Of a stretch of DNA of 64,000 nt, positions 28,140 through 36,561 are shown piece after piece. The notes below the pieces were generated by a model, which was given only the letters and a program-made list of their open reading frames with translations, was not told the DNA's origin and ran no database searches. The position numbers and the translations under genes were made by a program. Source of the DNA: Oerskovia paurometabola (GTDB taxonomy: Bacteria > Actinomycetota > Actinomycetes > Actinomycetales > Cellulomonadaceae); contig NZ_JAFBBV010000001.1 in assembly GCF_016907365.1 (NCBI RefSeq), positions 2,046,001-2,110,000 on the forward strand, in the 5' to 3' direction. Every line of letters starts with the position of its first letter. The first letter of the stretch is position 1.

Positions 28140-28925
28140 ATGAGCTCGGTTCTGGACCTGCAGGCAGTCACGGTGCGCCGTGGCACGAAGACCATCCTCG
28201 ACTCCGTGGACTGGCAGGTGAACGAGGGCGAGCGGTGGGTGATCCTGGGCCGCAACGGCGCCGGGAAGACGACCCTGCTGCAGATCGCGGCGGCACGCAT
28301 GCACCCCACCTCGGGAACCGCGGACCTGCTGGGCGAGCGCATCGGACGCACCGACATGTTCGAGCTGCGCCCCCGCATCGGGCTCGCCAGCGCGGCGCTC
28401 GCGGAGCAGATCCCGGGCTCGGAGACCGTGCGCAACGTGGTGCTGACCGCGGCGTACGGCGTCACGGGCCGCTGGCGGGAGGCGTACGAGGACTTCGACG
28501 CCGAGCGTGCCGACGACCTCCTCGCGGCCTTCGACGTCCTGCCGCTCGCCGAGCGCCTGTTCGGGACCCTGAGCGAGGGCGAGCGCAAGCGCGTCCAGAT
28601 CGCCCGTGCCCTCATGACGGACCCCGAGCTGCTGCTCCTCGACGAGCCTGCGGCGGGTCTCGACCTGGGCGGGCGCGAGGAGCTCGTGAGCGCGCTCTCG
28701 GAGCTCGCGACGGATCCCGCCTCGCCGGTGCTGGTGCTGGTCACGCACCACGTCGAGGAGATTCCGCCGGGCTTCACGCACGTCCTGCTCCTCAAGGACG
28801 GTGCGGTGCACCGTGCCGGGCCGCTGACCGAGGTGCTCACGGCCGAGAACCTCAGCGAGGCGTTCGGGCTGCCGCTCTTCGTCGCGCACGGTGGCGGTCG
28901 CTGGCTGGCGCGCGCGGCTCGTTGA
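28140..28925 (+). CDS. Stand-alone ABC ATPase (ModF-like, COG1119 type)
   Basis: 261 residues: Walker A GRNGAGKT near residue 38, signature LSEGERKR (Glu for the second Gly/Ser position, usual in this group), Walker B 'LLLLDEPAAGLD' and an H-loop 'VTHHVEE'. No permease gene is nearby, so it is an orphan cytoplasmic ATPase; relatives are loosely annotated as molybdate or iron transport ATPases without firm evidence. The ATG at 28140 is preceded by a leaderless-type promoter shared with the divergent hypothetical gene. Confidence 0.88.
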   Translation: MSSVLDLQAVTVRRGTKTILDSVDWQVNEGERWVILGRNGAGKTTLLQIAAARMHPTSGTADLLGERIGRTDMFELRPRIGLASAALAEQIPGSETVRNVVLTAAYGVTGRWREAYEDFDAERADDLLAAFDVLPLAERLFGTLSEGERKRVQIARALMTDPELLLLDEPAAGLDLGGREELVSALSELATDPASPVLVLVTHHVEEIPPGFTHVLLLKDGAVHRAGPLTEVLTAENLSEAFGLPLFVAHGGGRWLARAAR

Positions 28926-28996
28926 CGGCCCGTCGTCGGTCGCGCACGGTGGCGTACGCGACACGCCCGATAGGTGCACGGATCTCGTTCTTCCGG

Positions 28997-29002
28997 TAAA
29001 AT
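28997..29002 (+). promoter_or_regulatory. -10 element of the NfeD/SPFH operon
   Basis: TAAAAT, a strong -10 match standing out in GC-rich sequence. No convincing -35. The leader is about 70 nt. Confidence 0.55.
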
Positions 29003-29077
29003 CTGGGCAAAGAACGCAGGTGGTGTCGACACGTCGACGACGTGCAGCGAACGAGCCTCACGACGGAAGGAACCGTC

Positions 29078-29527
29078 ATGGACTGGTTGTGGTGGGTCGG
29101 AGCAGGTCTGCTCTTCATCCTCATCGAGATCATCTCCCTGGACCTCGTGCTGATCATGTTCGCGGGCGGAGCGTTCGCCGCGGCCGGCGTGAACGCGGCC
29201 GGTGGACCGCTGTGGCTGCAGATCATCACGTTCGCCGTGGTGTCGGCCGCGCTGCTGCTCTCCCTGCGTCCCTGGCTCCTGCGCCACCTGCGCCACCGCG
29301 TCCCCCTCGCCGAGACCGGCGCCGCCGCCCAGATCGGCCGGACCGCCGTCGTCGTGGACCGCGTGACCGAGCTCAGCGGCCGGATCAAGCTCCAGGGCGA
29401 GATCTGGAGCGCCCGGACGGTGGACGGCTCGCCCGAGCTGCCGATCGGCGCCGAGGTCCGGGTCGTGCGCATCGACGGCGCGACCGCGGTCGTCCAGTCG
29501 CTCGCCCCGGACAGCCACACGGTCTGA
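29078..29527 (+). CDS. NfeD family membrane protein
   Basis: 149 residues. Two to three membrane helices in residues 3-70 and a C-terminal OB-fold domain ('GRTAVVVDRVTELSGRIKLQGEIWSAR' region, NfeD signature GEIWSA). NfeD proteins are paired with SPFH proteins and help organise membrane microdomains; the SPFH gene follows. The ATG at 29078 has GGAAGGA at 29065-29071, preferred over an upstream ATG at 29042. Confidence 0.9.
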   Translation: MDWLWWVGAGLLFILIEIISLDLVLIMFAGGAFAAAGVNAAGGPLWLQIITFAVVSAALLLSLRPWLLRHLRHRVPLAETGAAAQIGRTAVVVDRVTELSGRIKLQGEIWSARTVDGSPELPIGAEVRVVRIDGATAVVQSLAPDSHTV

Positions 29528-29676
29528 CCCAGGCATCCGTCCTCGGGCGCCTCGGAGAGGCCGTGGAACCGTGCGGCCCCCCTCGCCGGTGACCGCTCGC
29601 CCGACCTCCACCGCACCGCACGACCAGTACCGCGTGACCCGTCAGCCCACCGAGAACCATCCTCAGGAGAATATCG

Positions 29677-30909
29677 ATGAGTGACCCAGACCCCGGAATG
29701 ATCGCCGTGTACGTCGTGCTCGGGCTGATCCTGCTGTTCGTGATCATCGCCCTCGTCAAGGCCGTGCGGATCGTCCCGCAGGCGACCGCGCTGATCATCG
29801 AGCGGCTGGGTCGCTACTCGAGCACGCTCGAGCCGGGACTGCACCTGCTCATCCCGTTCGTCGACCGCGTGCGCGCCGGCGTCGACCTGCGCGAGCAGGT
29901 CGTGTCGTTCCCGCCGCAGCCCGTGATCACGTCGGACAACCTGGTGGTGAGCATCGACACGGTCATCTACTTCCAGGTCACCGAGCCCAAGTCCGCCGTC
30001 TACGAGATCGCGAACTACATCCAGGGCATCGAGCAGCTCACGGTCACCACGCTGCGTAACGTCGTCGGGTCCATGGACCTCGAGCAGACCCTGACGAGCC
30101 GTGACCAGATCAACGGCCAGCTCCGTGGTGTGCTCGACGAGGCGACGGGACGCTGGGGCGTGCGCGTCAACCGCGTCGAGCTCAAGTCGATCGACCCGCC
30201 CGCGAGCGTGCAGGGCTCGATGGAGCAGCAGATGCGTGCCGAGCGTGACCGTCGTGCCACGATCCTCACGGCCGAGGGCATCAAGCAGTCCCAGGTCCTG
30301 ACGGCCGAGGGCGAGAAGCAGGCCGCGATCCTGCGGGCCGAGGGTAACGCCCAGGCCGCGATCCTGAACGCCGAGGGTGAGGCCCGCGCCATCCTGCAGG
30401 TCTTCGACGCCATCCACGAGGGCGACGCCGACCCCAAGCTGCTCGCCTACCAGTACCTCCAGATGCTGCCGAAGATCGCCGACGGCAACGCGAGCAAGCT
30501 GTGGGTCGTCCCCACCGAGTTCACGGCCGCGCTGGGCTCGATCGCCCAGGGCTTCGGCGGCGTCCCGACCCCGTCCGGTGACGGCCTGGAGGCCTCCGAG
30601 GCCGCACGTCGCGAGCGCGACCGCGACCGCGTGAAGTTCGGGACCCCGGCGCTGGTGGACCCTGCCGAGGCCCTCGCCGAGGCTCGTCGTCAGGCCGAGG
30701 CCGCCACGGCCGACGCCACGAGCGCCGGCACGCACTCGGGCCTGCCGTTCGACCAGCAGGCCGAGCGGGGGCAGCGTCCCGGTGGACCCGGTCAGCGCTT
30801 CGCGCCGGCCCCCGAGCCGGGCACGGCCGCGCCGCGCCCCCTGGGCACGCCCCCGGCGGACGCGCCCGAGGACGGCGGCGTCGAGGGTGGCCCGGAGGAC
30901 CGCCCGTAG
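29677..30909 (+). CDS. SPFH domain (stomatin/QmcA-like) membrane protein
   Basis: 410 residues. One N-terminal membrane helix (about 7-29), then the SPFH/Band 7 domain ('RIVPQATALIIERLGRYSSTLEPG' start; 'AVYEIANYIQGIEQLTVTTLRNVVG' within), a long Ala/Glu-rich coiled coil with repeats of AEGEKQAAI type, and a disordered Pro/Gly-rich tail. It forms large membrane-associated rings with NfeD. RBS AGGAGA upstream. Operon partner of the preceding gene. Confidence 0.93.
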   Translation: MSDPDPGMIAVYVVLGLILLFVIIALVKAVRIVPQATALIIERLGRYSSTLEPGLHLLIPFVDRVRAGVDLREQVVSFPPQPVITSDNLVVSIDTVIYFQVTEPKSAVYEIANYIQGIEQLTVTTLRNVVGSMDLEQTLTSRDQINGQLRGVLDEATGRWGVRVNRVELKSIDPPASVQGSMEQQMRAERDRRATILTAEGIKQSQVLTAEGEKQAAILRAEGNAQAAILNAEGEARAILQVFDAIHEGDADPKLLAYQYLQMLPKIADGNASKLWVVPTEFTAALGSIAQGFGGVPTPSGDGLEASEAARRERDRDRVKFGTPALVDPAEALAEARRQAEAATADATSAGTHSGLPFDQQAERGQRPGGPGQRFAPAPEPGTAAPRPLGTPPADAPEDGGVEGGPEDRP

Positions 30910-30955
30910 CGTCGCCCGGAGCGAGCCGCACGAGCTGCGGCAGGAACAGGGGTCC

Positions 30956-30989
30956 CCGGAGGGGCGTCGCGCGAGCGGCGCCCCTCCGG
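30956..30989 (+). terminator. Terminator hairpin after the SPFH gene
   Basis: Arms CCGGAGGGGCG and CGCCCCTCCGG (30956-30966, 30979-30989), with further pairing inside the 12-nt loop. Confidence 0.75.
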
Positions 30990-31056
30990 CGTTCCTCGGT
31001 GCGCCCCGGTGGCGTGCGGCACCACGGCAGAGGCCCGTCGGTTGCGCCGGGCAACC

Positions 31057-31086
31057 TTGACGAGTGAGTGCTCACTCACTTATGGT
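31057..31086 (+). promoter_or_regulatory. TetR-family gene promoter with operator in the spacer
   Basis: -35 TTGACG (31057-31062) and -10 TATGGT (31081-31086) are separated by 18 bp that consist exactly of the palindrome AGTGAGTGCTCACTCACT (31063-31080; 8-bp arms, 2-bp centre). The start codon follows the -10 by seven bases. Binding of a TetR dimer here would block RNA polymerase, giving autorepression. Confidence 0.8.
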
Positions 31087-31093
31087 CGAGGGC

Positions 31094-31831
31094 GTGACGA
31101 CACCTTCGGGCCGCGCCCGACCCATGAGCCGCGACGACCGGCGCGCCGCGATCGCCTCCGCGACCGTCCCGCTCCTCGCGCGCTACGGCGCCGCGGTGAC
31201 GACCCGCCAGATCGCCCAGGCCGCGAACGTGGCGGAGGGCACGCTGTTCCGTGCCTTCGAGGACAAGGACGAGCTCCTCCACGCGGCCCTGGTGGCGGCG
31301 CTCGACCCGGCGCCCCTGGTCCGCGCGATTCACGACCTCCCGGAGCACGGATCGCTCGAGACGACGCTCGTCGCCCTGGCGGGCCTCATCCAGGAGAGCC
31401 AGCGCGCGACCGCCAAGATCGTCCAGGTCGCCCACCAGTTCATGGGGGACCGGCACGGCCAGCACGGCCAGCACGGCCAGCACGGCCAGCACGGCCAGCA
31501 CGGCCCGCGCCGCCGCCCCGGCGAGCAGGGCGAGCCGGACGAGCAGGGCGCGGACTCCCACCGGGACGCCCGGATGTCCGCCGTCCAGGACATCGTCGGC
31601 GCGATCGAGGCGCGCATCACACCGTTCGCCACCGAGCTGCGCACCGAGCCACGTGTCGCGGCGAGCGTCTTCTTCTTCCTCGTGCACGGTCACGCGAGCC
31701 CCATGATCTCGCAGGGCGGACCGCTCGACCCGACCCAGATCGTCGACGTCTTCCTGCACGGCGTCCTCGAGGACCCGTGCCAGGCGAACGGCCCACCCGC
31801 CGTCCCCGTCCCGACGGCGTCGCTCGCCTGA
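31094..31831 (+). CDS. TetR/AcrR-family transcriptional regulator
   Basis: 245 residues. Helix-turn-helix around residues 36-57 (TTRQIAQAANVAEGTLFRAF). The GTG at 31094 is chosen by its seven-base distance to the -10; an upstream in-frame GTG at 31064 lies inside the operator and is unlikely. Residues 121-137 are a His-Gly-Gln repeat encoded by a 9-bp tandem repeat, an unusual insertion in the ligand-binding domain. It is divergent from nothing and followed after 152 bp by two ABC exporter genes it probably represses. Confidence 0.9.
   Translation: MTTPSGRARPMSRDDRRAAIASATVPLLARYGAAVTTRQIAQAANVAEGTLFRAFEDKDELLHAALVAALDPAPLVRAIHDLPEHGSLETTLVALAGLIQESQRATAKIVQVAHQFMGDRHGQHGQHGQHGQHGQHGPRRRPGEQGEPDEQGADSHRDARMSAVQDIVGAIEARITPFATELRTEPRVAASVFFFLVHGHASPMISQGGPLDPTQIVDVFLHGVLEDPCQANGPPAVPVPTASLA
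31454..31505 (+). repeat. 9-bp tandem repeat inside the TetR gene
   Basis: Five perfect copies of CACGGCCAG plus a partial sixth, encoding (His-Gly-Gln)5. Being a multiple of three, copy-number change would lengthen or shorten the protein without a frameshift. Confidence 0.9.
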
Positions 31832-31983
31832 CGCCGCCGCCTCGCCCTCGCGGTCGTCGCCACGGCGACGCATGCTGGACCCGTCGGCGAGGTCACCGAA
31901 AACGCTCGACGTGCGCTCCGCCGTCGGGCACTGTCGAGAACCCCGTCCTCCTCTCGCCCCCACCCCTGACAGGACCCCCCCAC

Positions 31984-33723
31984 ATGCTCCTTCGTCTACT
32001 GCGGACGTACCTGCGTCCCTATCGGACGCCGATCGTGATCCTGCTCGTGCTCCAGCTCGTGCAGACCATCGCGACCCTCTACCTGCCCAGCCTCAACGCC
32101 GACATCATCGACAAGGGCGTCACGCAGGGCGACACCGCCTACATCATGCGCACGGGCGGCGTCATGCTCGTCATCAGCCTCGGGCAGGTGATCTGCGCGA
32201 TCGTCGCGGTGTACTTCGGCGCCAAGGTCGCCATGTCGTTCGGGCGCGACGTGCGCAACGGGCTCTTCACGCGGGTCCAGTCCTTCTCCGCCCAGGAGAT
32301 GGGCGTGCTCGGCGCCCCGTCGCTCATCACGCGCACCACGAACGACGTCCAGCAGGTCCAGATGGTCGTGCTCATGGCCTTCACCATCATGGTCATGGCG
32401 CCCATCATGCTCGTGGGCGGCGTCATCATGGCGCTCCAGGAGGACGTCGAGCTCTCGGCGCTGCTGCTGGTCGTCGTGCCCGTGCTCGGGATCGTCGTCG
32501 GGCTGATCGTGTCCCGCATGGTCCCGTACTTCCGCAAGATGCAGAAGCGGATCGACGCCATCAACGGCGTGCTGCGCGAGCAGATCTCCGGCATCCGCGT
32601 CATCCGGGCGTTCGTGCGCGAGCGTCGCGAGGAGGAGCGGTTCGCGGTCGCGAACGACCGGCTCTACGACACGTCGCTGCGCGTCGGCAAGCTCATGGCG
32701 CTCATGTTCCCGACCGTCATGCTCGTCATGAACGCGACCAGCGTCGCCGTCCTGTGGTTCGGCGCATACCGCGTCGAGGACGGGATGCAGATCGGGGCCC
32801 TGACCGCGTTCCTCAGCTACATCATGTACATCCTCATGGCCGTGATGATGTCGACCATGATCTTCATGATGGTCCCGCGCGCCGCGGTCTCGGCCGAGCG
32901 TATCGGCGAGGTCCTCGACACCGAGACGACCGTCGTCGAGCCCCAGACCCCCGTGCGCCTGGCGGCCCGCGCCGACCGGACCGGCGTCATCACGTTCTCC
33001 GGCGTCGACTTCCGGTACCCCGGAGCCGAGGACCCCGTGCTCCACGACCTCACGTTCACGGCGCGACCCGGCGGGACGACCGCGATCATCGGGTCCACGG
33101 GCTCGGGCAAGACCACGCTGCTCCAGCTCGTCCCGCGGCTCTTCGACGCGACGGCCGGGTCCGTGCGGATCGACGGCACCGACGTCCGCGACGTCTCGCT
33201 CCAGGACCTGTGGTCGATGATCGGCTACGTGCCCCAGAAGGCGTACCTGTTCTCCGGGACCGTCGCGGACAACGTCCGCTACGGCAAGGAGGACGCGACC
33301 GACGAGGAGGTGTGGGAAGCGCTCGAGGTCGCGCAGGCGCGTGAGTTCGTCGAGCAGCTCGACGGGCAGCTCGACGCCCCCGTCGCGCAGGGCGGCACCA
33401 ACTTCTCCGGCGGCCAGCGCCAGCGGCTCGCCATCGCCCGCGCGATCGTCCGCAAGCCCAGCGTCTACCTGTTCGACGACTCGTTCTCGGCCCTCGACTA
33501 CGCGACCGACGCGGCCCTGCGGCTCGCGCTCGCCCCGCGGACCCGCGAGGCCACGGTCCTGCTGGTCGCGCAGCGCGTCGCGACCATCCGGCACGCCGAG
33601 CAGATCGTCGTGCTCGACCACGGCCGCATCGTCGGCACCGGCACCCACGACGAGCTCCTGGCCACGTGCGAGACGTACCAGGAGATCGTGTACTCGCAGC
33701 TCTCGGCGCAGGAGGCAGCATGA
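31984..33723 (+). CDS. Heterodimeric ABC exporter, degenerate-site subunit
   Basis: 579 residues, six membrane helices then an ATPase domain. Walker A GSTGSGKT starts at residue 370 and the signature SGGQ at 475-478 is intact. Walker B reads LFDDSFSALD, with Asp499 where the catalytic Glu should be, and the switch histidine is Gln530 (VAQRVAT). These changes define the non-catalytic site of asymmetric exporters such as TM287/288, LmrCD and BmrCD. The partner gene overlaps by four bases. The likely role is multidrug export, controlled by the adjacent TetR regulator. Confidence 0.92.
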   Translation: MLLRLLRTYLRPYRTPIVILLVLQLVQTIATLYLPSLNADIIDKGVTQGDTAYIMRTGGVMLVISLGQVICAIVAVYFGAKVAMSFGRDVRNGLFTRVQSFSAQEMGVLGAPSLITRTTNDVQQVQMVVLMAFTIMVMAPIMLVGGVIMALQEDVELSALLLVVVPVLGIVVGLIVSRMVPYFRKMQKRIDAINGVLREQISGIRVIRAFVRERREEERFAVANDRLYDTSLRVGKLMALMFPTVMLVMNATSVAVLWFGAYRVEDGMQIGALTAFLSYIMYILMAVMMSTMIFMMVPRAAVSAERIGEVLDTETTVVEPQTPVRLAARADRTGVITFSGVDFRYPGAEDPVLHDLTFTARPGGTTAIIGSTGSGKTTLLQLVPRLFDATAGSVRIDGTDVRDVSLQDLWSMIGYVPQKAYLFSGTVADNVRYGKEDATDEEVWEALEVAQAREFVEQLDGQLDAPVAQGGTNFSGGQRQRLAIARAIVRKPSVYLFDDSFSALDYATDAALRLALAPRTREATVLLVAQRVATIRHAEQIVVLDHGRIVGTGTHDELLATCETYQEIVYSQLSAQEAA

Positions 33724-35816
33724 GCACCCAGACCCCCCGCCCGAGCGACAACCCGGGCGACAAGAACGCCGAGCCGCACGTGACGCCGTCGGGCGGCGTG
33801 CAGGACGAACCCGCGGGCGACAAGCCCGACCTGTCAGCCACGCGCCTCAAGGGGCGCCCCCAGGGCGGCGGCCACGGCCCCATGGGCGGCATGGGCATGC
33901 CGACCGAGAAGGCGATGAACTTCACCGGCTCGCTCAAGCGCTTCGCAGGCTACCTGCGCGTCGAGCGGCTCGCCGTCGTGGTCATCACGGTCCTGTCGGT
34001 CCTGTCCGTGACCCTCGCCGTGCTGGGCCCCAAGCTGCTCGGCAACGGCACCAACGTCATCTTCGCGGGCGTGATCGGCTCGCAGATGCCCGCGGACATC
34101 ACCAAGGCGCAGGCGGTCGACAACCTGCGCGCCACGGGGCAGACCACGCAGGCCGACATGCTCGCGGCCATGGACGTCGTGCCCGGCCAGGGCATCGACT
34201 TCACCGCGCTGCGCGTCATCCTGCTGTGGGTCCTCGCGATCTACGTCGGTTCCTTCCTCTTCGGCTGGATCCAGGGCCGTGTGACCACGTCCGTGGTGCA
34301 GCGCACCGTGCGCCGGCTTCGCGCCGAGGTCGAGGCCAAGCTGGGCCGCCTGCCGTTGTCGTACTTCGACCGGCAGAAGAAGGGCGAGGTGCTCAGCCGC
34401 GTCACCAACGACATCGACAACGTCGCGCAGACCCTCCAGCAGACGCTCTCGCAGCTCGTGACCTCGGTCCTGACCGTGGTCGGCGTGCTCGCCATGATGT
34501 TCTGGATCTCACCCCTGCTCGCGGTCATCGCCCTCGTGACGGTGCCCCTGTCGGTGCTCGTCACGGCCATGATCGCCAAGCGCTCGCAACCCCAGTTCAT
34601 CAAGCAGTGGGCCGCGACCGGGCGCCTCAACGCGCACGTCGAGGAGATGTACACGGGCCACGCGCTCGTCAAGGTCTACGGCCACCAGCAGACCGCCGTC
34701 GACACGTTCACCGACGAGAACGCCGAGCTGTACGACGCGAGCTTCAAGGCGCAGTTCATCTCCGGGATCATCCAGCCCGCGATGGGCTTCGTCGCGAACC
34801 TCAACTACGTGATCGTCGCGGTCGTCGGTGGCCTGCGGGTCGCGTCCGGCCAGCTCTCGCTCGGTGACGTCCAGGCGTTCATCCAGTACTCGCGCCAGTT
34901 CACGCAGCCGATCACCCAGATCGCGTCGATGATGAACCTCCTGCAGTCGGGCGTCGCCTCCGCGGAGCGCGTGTTCGAGCTGCTCGACGCCGACGAGCAG
35001 TCCCCAGACCCGTCGCCCGCGGTCGTGGTCACGGACGTGCAGGGCCGGGTCGCGTTCGAGGACGTCTCGTTCCGCTACGTGCCCGACCGCCCGCTCATCG
35101 ACGACCTGTCGATCGTGGCCGAGCCCGGCCAGACGGTCGCGATCGTCGGGCCCACCGGGGCAGGCAAGACGACGCTCGTGAACCTCATCATGCGGTTCTA
35201 CGAGGTCGACGGAGGGCGCATCACGCTCGACGGCGTCGACACCCGGACCATGAGCCGCGACGGGCTGCGGTCCAACATCGGCATGGTGCTCCAGGACACC
35301 TGGCTCTTCAAGGGCACCATCGAGGAGAACCTGCGCTACGGCGTGCCCGACGGCGTCGAGGTCACCGAGGAGCAGTTCCTCGAGGCGACGCGCGCGACTC
35401 ACGTGGACCCGTTCGTGCGCACGCTGCCCGACGGCTACGCGACCGTGATCGACGACGAGGGCTCGGGCGTGAGCGCGGGGGAGAAGCAGCTTCTGACCAT
35501 CGCGCGCGCGTTCCTCGCCGACCCGGCGATCCTCATCCTCGACGAGGCGACCAGCTCGGTCGACACGCGCACCGAGGTGCTCGTGCAGCAGGCCATGAAC
35601 GCGCTGCGCGCCGGGCGGACGTCGTTCGTCATCGCGCACCGGCTGTCGACCATCCGCGACGCCGACGTCATCCTCGTCATGGAGGACGGCGCGATCGTGG
35701 AGATGGGCAACCACGAGGTGCTCATCGAGAAGGGCGGCGCGTACGCGCGGCTCTACGAGAGCCAGTTCGCGGCCGCCGCGGTCGAGGAGGTCGCCGAGGG
35801 CGAGATGACCCGCTGA
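33720..35816 (+). CDS. Heterodimeric ABC exporter, catalytic-site subunit
   Basis: 698 residues. A disordered Pro/Gly/Asp N-terminal extension of about 65 residues precedes six membrane helices; the loop around residues 110-160 between helices 1 and 2 is long. Walker A GPTGAGKT, Walker B LILDEATSS (Asp608, Glu609) and His640 are canonical. Its own signature is VSAGEKQ (584-590) instead of LSGGQ, exactly the complement expected if it pairs with the degenerate Walker B of the upstream subunit. Start ATG at 33720 (ATGA overlap). Confidence 0.92.
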   Translation: MSTQTPRPSDNPGDKNAEPHVTPSGGVQDEPAGDKPDLSATRLKGRPQGGGHGPMGGMGMPTEKAMNFTGSLKRFAGYLRVERLAVVVITVLSVLSVTLAVLGPKLLGNGTNVIFAGVIGSQMPADITKAQAVDNLRATGQTTQADMLAAMDVVPGQGIDFTALRVILLWVLAIYVGSFLFGWIQGRVTTSVVQRTVRRLRAEVEAKLGRLPLSYFDRQKKGEVLSRVTNDIDNVAQTLQQTLSQLVTSVLTVVGVLAMMFWISPLLAVIALVTVPLSVLVTAMIAKRSQPQFIKQWAATGRLNAHVEEMYTGHALVKVYGHQQTAVDTFTDENAELYDASFKAQFISGIIQPAMGFVANLNYVIVAVVGGLRVASGQLSLGDVQAFIQYSRQFTQPITQIASMMNLLQSGVASAERVFELLDADEQSPDPSPAVVVTDVQGRVAFEDVSFRYVPDRPLIDDLSIVAEPGQTVAIVGPTGAGKTTLVNLIMRFYEVDGGRITLDGVDTRTMSRDGLRSNIGMVLQDTWLFKGTIEENLRYGVPDGVEVTEEQFLEATRATHVDPFVRTLPDGYATVIDDEGSGVSAGEKQLLTIARAFLADPAILILDEATSSVDTRTEVLVQQAMNALRAGRTSFVIAHRLSTIRDADVILVMEDGAIVEMGNHEVLIEKGGAYARLYESQFAAAAVEEVAEGEMTR

Positions 35817-35837
35817 CCCGGGGACTCCCGTGAACGA

Positions 35838-35876
35838 CGAGAGCCGGTGCCGCCTTCTGGGCGGTACCGGCTCTCG
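35838..35876. terminator. Terminator hairpin
   Basis: 17-nt arms (35838-35854, 35860-35876) with one G-U pair and a TTCTG loop, between the exporter operon and the convergent lipoprotein gene. Confidence 0.85.
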
Positions 35877-35914
35877 GGGTTCGCCCGGGATGAGGGCGAG
35901 GTCGCTGCTGAGGG

Positions 35915-36358
35915 TCAGGAAGCGGTGTACCCGGCGTTGTCGCAGATCGTCTGGAGCTCGGCCACGGCGTCGGTCACGCCGGTGGTGTCGATCTCGGTCC
36001 CGGTCTCGTCGGCGATGTCGTCAGCCATCTGGAACGGGGTCTTGATCTTGCTGATGACGAGGTTGGTGTCCTCGGGCCCAGCGAGGCGCAGGATGGCCTC
36101 GAGCTGGATGTTGGTGCTACGCATCGCGTTCGACTGGTCGTCCGTGAGGGCCGCCATGTCGTACTCGAGCTCGTCCGTGACGCGCTGCGCGACGGACTGC
36201 TCGCCGCCGTCGAAGTACTTCGCGCACACCTGGAGGTTCGTCGCGCCCGCAGGGGTCTCGTCGGTGGCCGAGCCGCTGTCGGTCGTGGTGTCGGTACCGC
36301 ACGCGCTCAGGAGCGCGATCGCGCCCACGGCAGCGAGTGCCATCATCTGCTTCTTCAT
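35915..36358 (-). CDS. Small putative lipoprotein of unknown function
   Basis: 147 residues. Signal sequence MKKQMMALAAVGAIALLSAC with lipidation at Cys20, a short Thr/Asp linker, then a helical domain with two cysteines (VCAKYF and TICDNAG) that could form a disulfide. I recognise no family. There is no clear Shine-Dalgarno; a three-codon upstream frame (ATG GAT GCA TGA) overlaps the start codon. The upstream region on this strand is AT-rich for the genome (around 36390-36405), probably the promoter. Confidence 0.75.
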   Translation of the reverse strand: MKKQMMALAAVGAIALLSACGTDTTTDSGSATDETPAGATNLQVCAKYFDGGEQSVAQRVTDELEYDMAALTDDQSNAMRSTNIQLEAILRLAGPEDTNLVISKIKTPFQMADDIADETGTEIDTTGVTDAVAELQTICDNAGYTAS

Positions 36359-36561
36359 GCATCCATGAAATCACGCGGGAACCGGGCCGAAAGTATGTAT
36401 TAGTCGTACCGGGGTGCAAGAGTGAGCGACGTCTCACCTGAGAGTTCGGTGGGAGCGTGTCGTCGTGACGGCGATCACGCGGCGTTGTCAGGACGGACCT
36501 CACAGCGGCCCCTCAGCGGGCACCTGCGCCCGGCACACGTGCGCTCCGTAGACCTGGGTGC

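Noticed and set aside
31454..31505. CRISPR-like or other array
   Set aside because: It is a simple 9-bp in-frame tandem repeat inside a coding region with no spacers.
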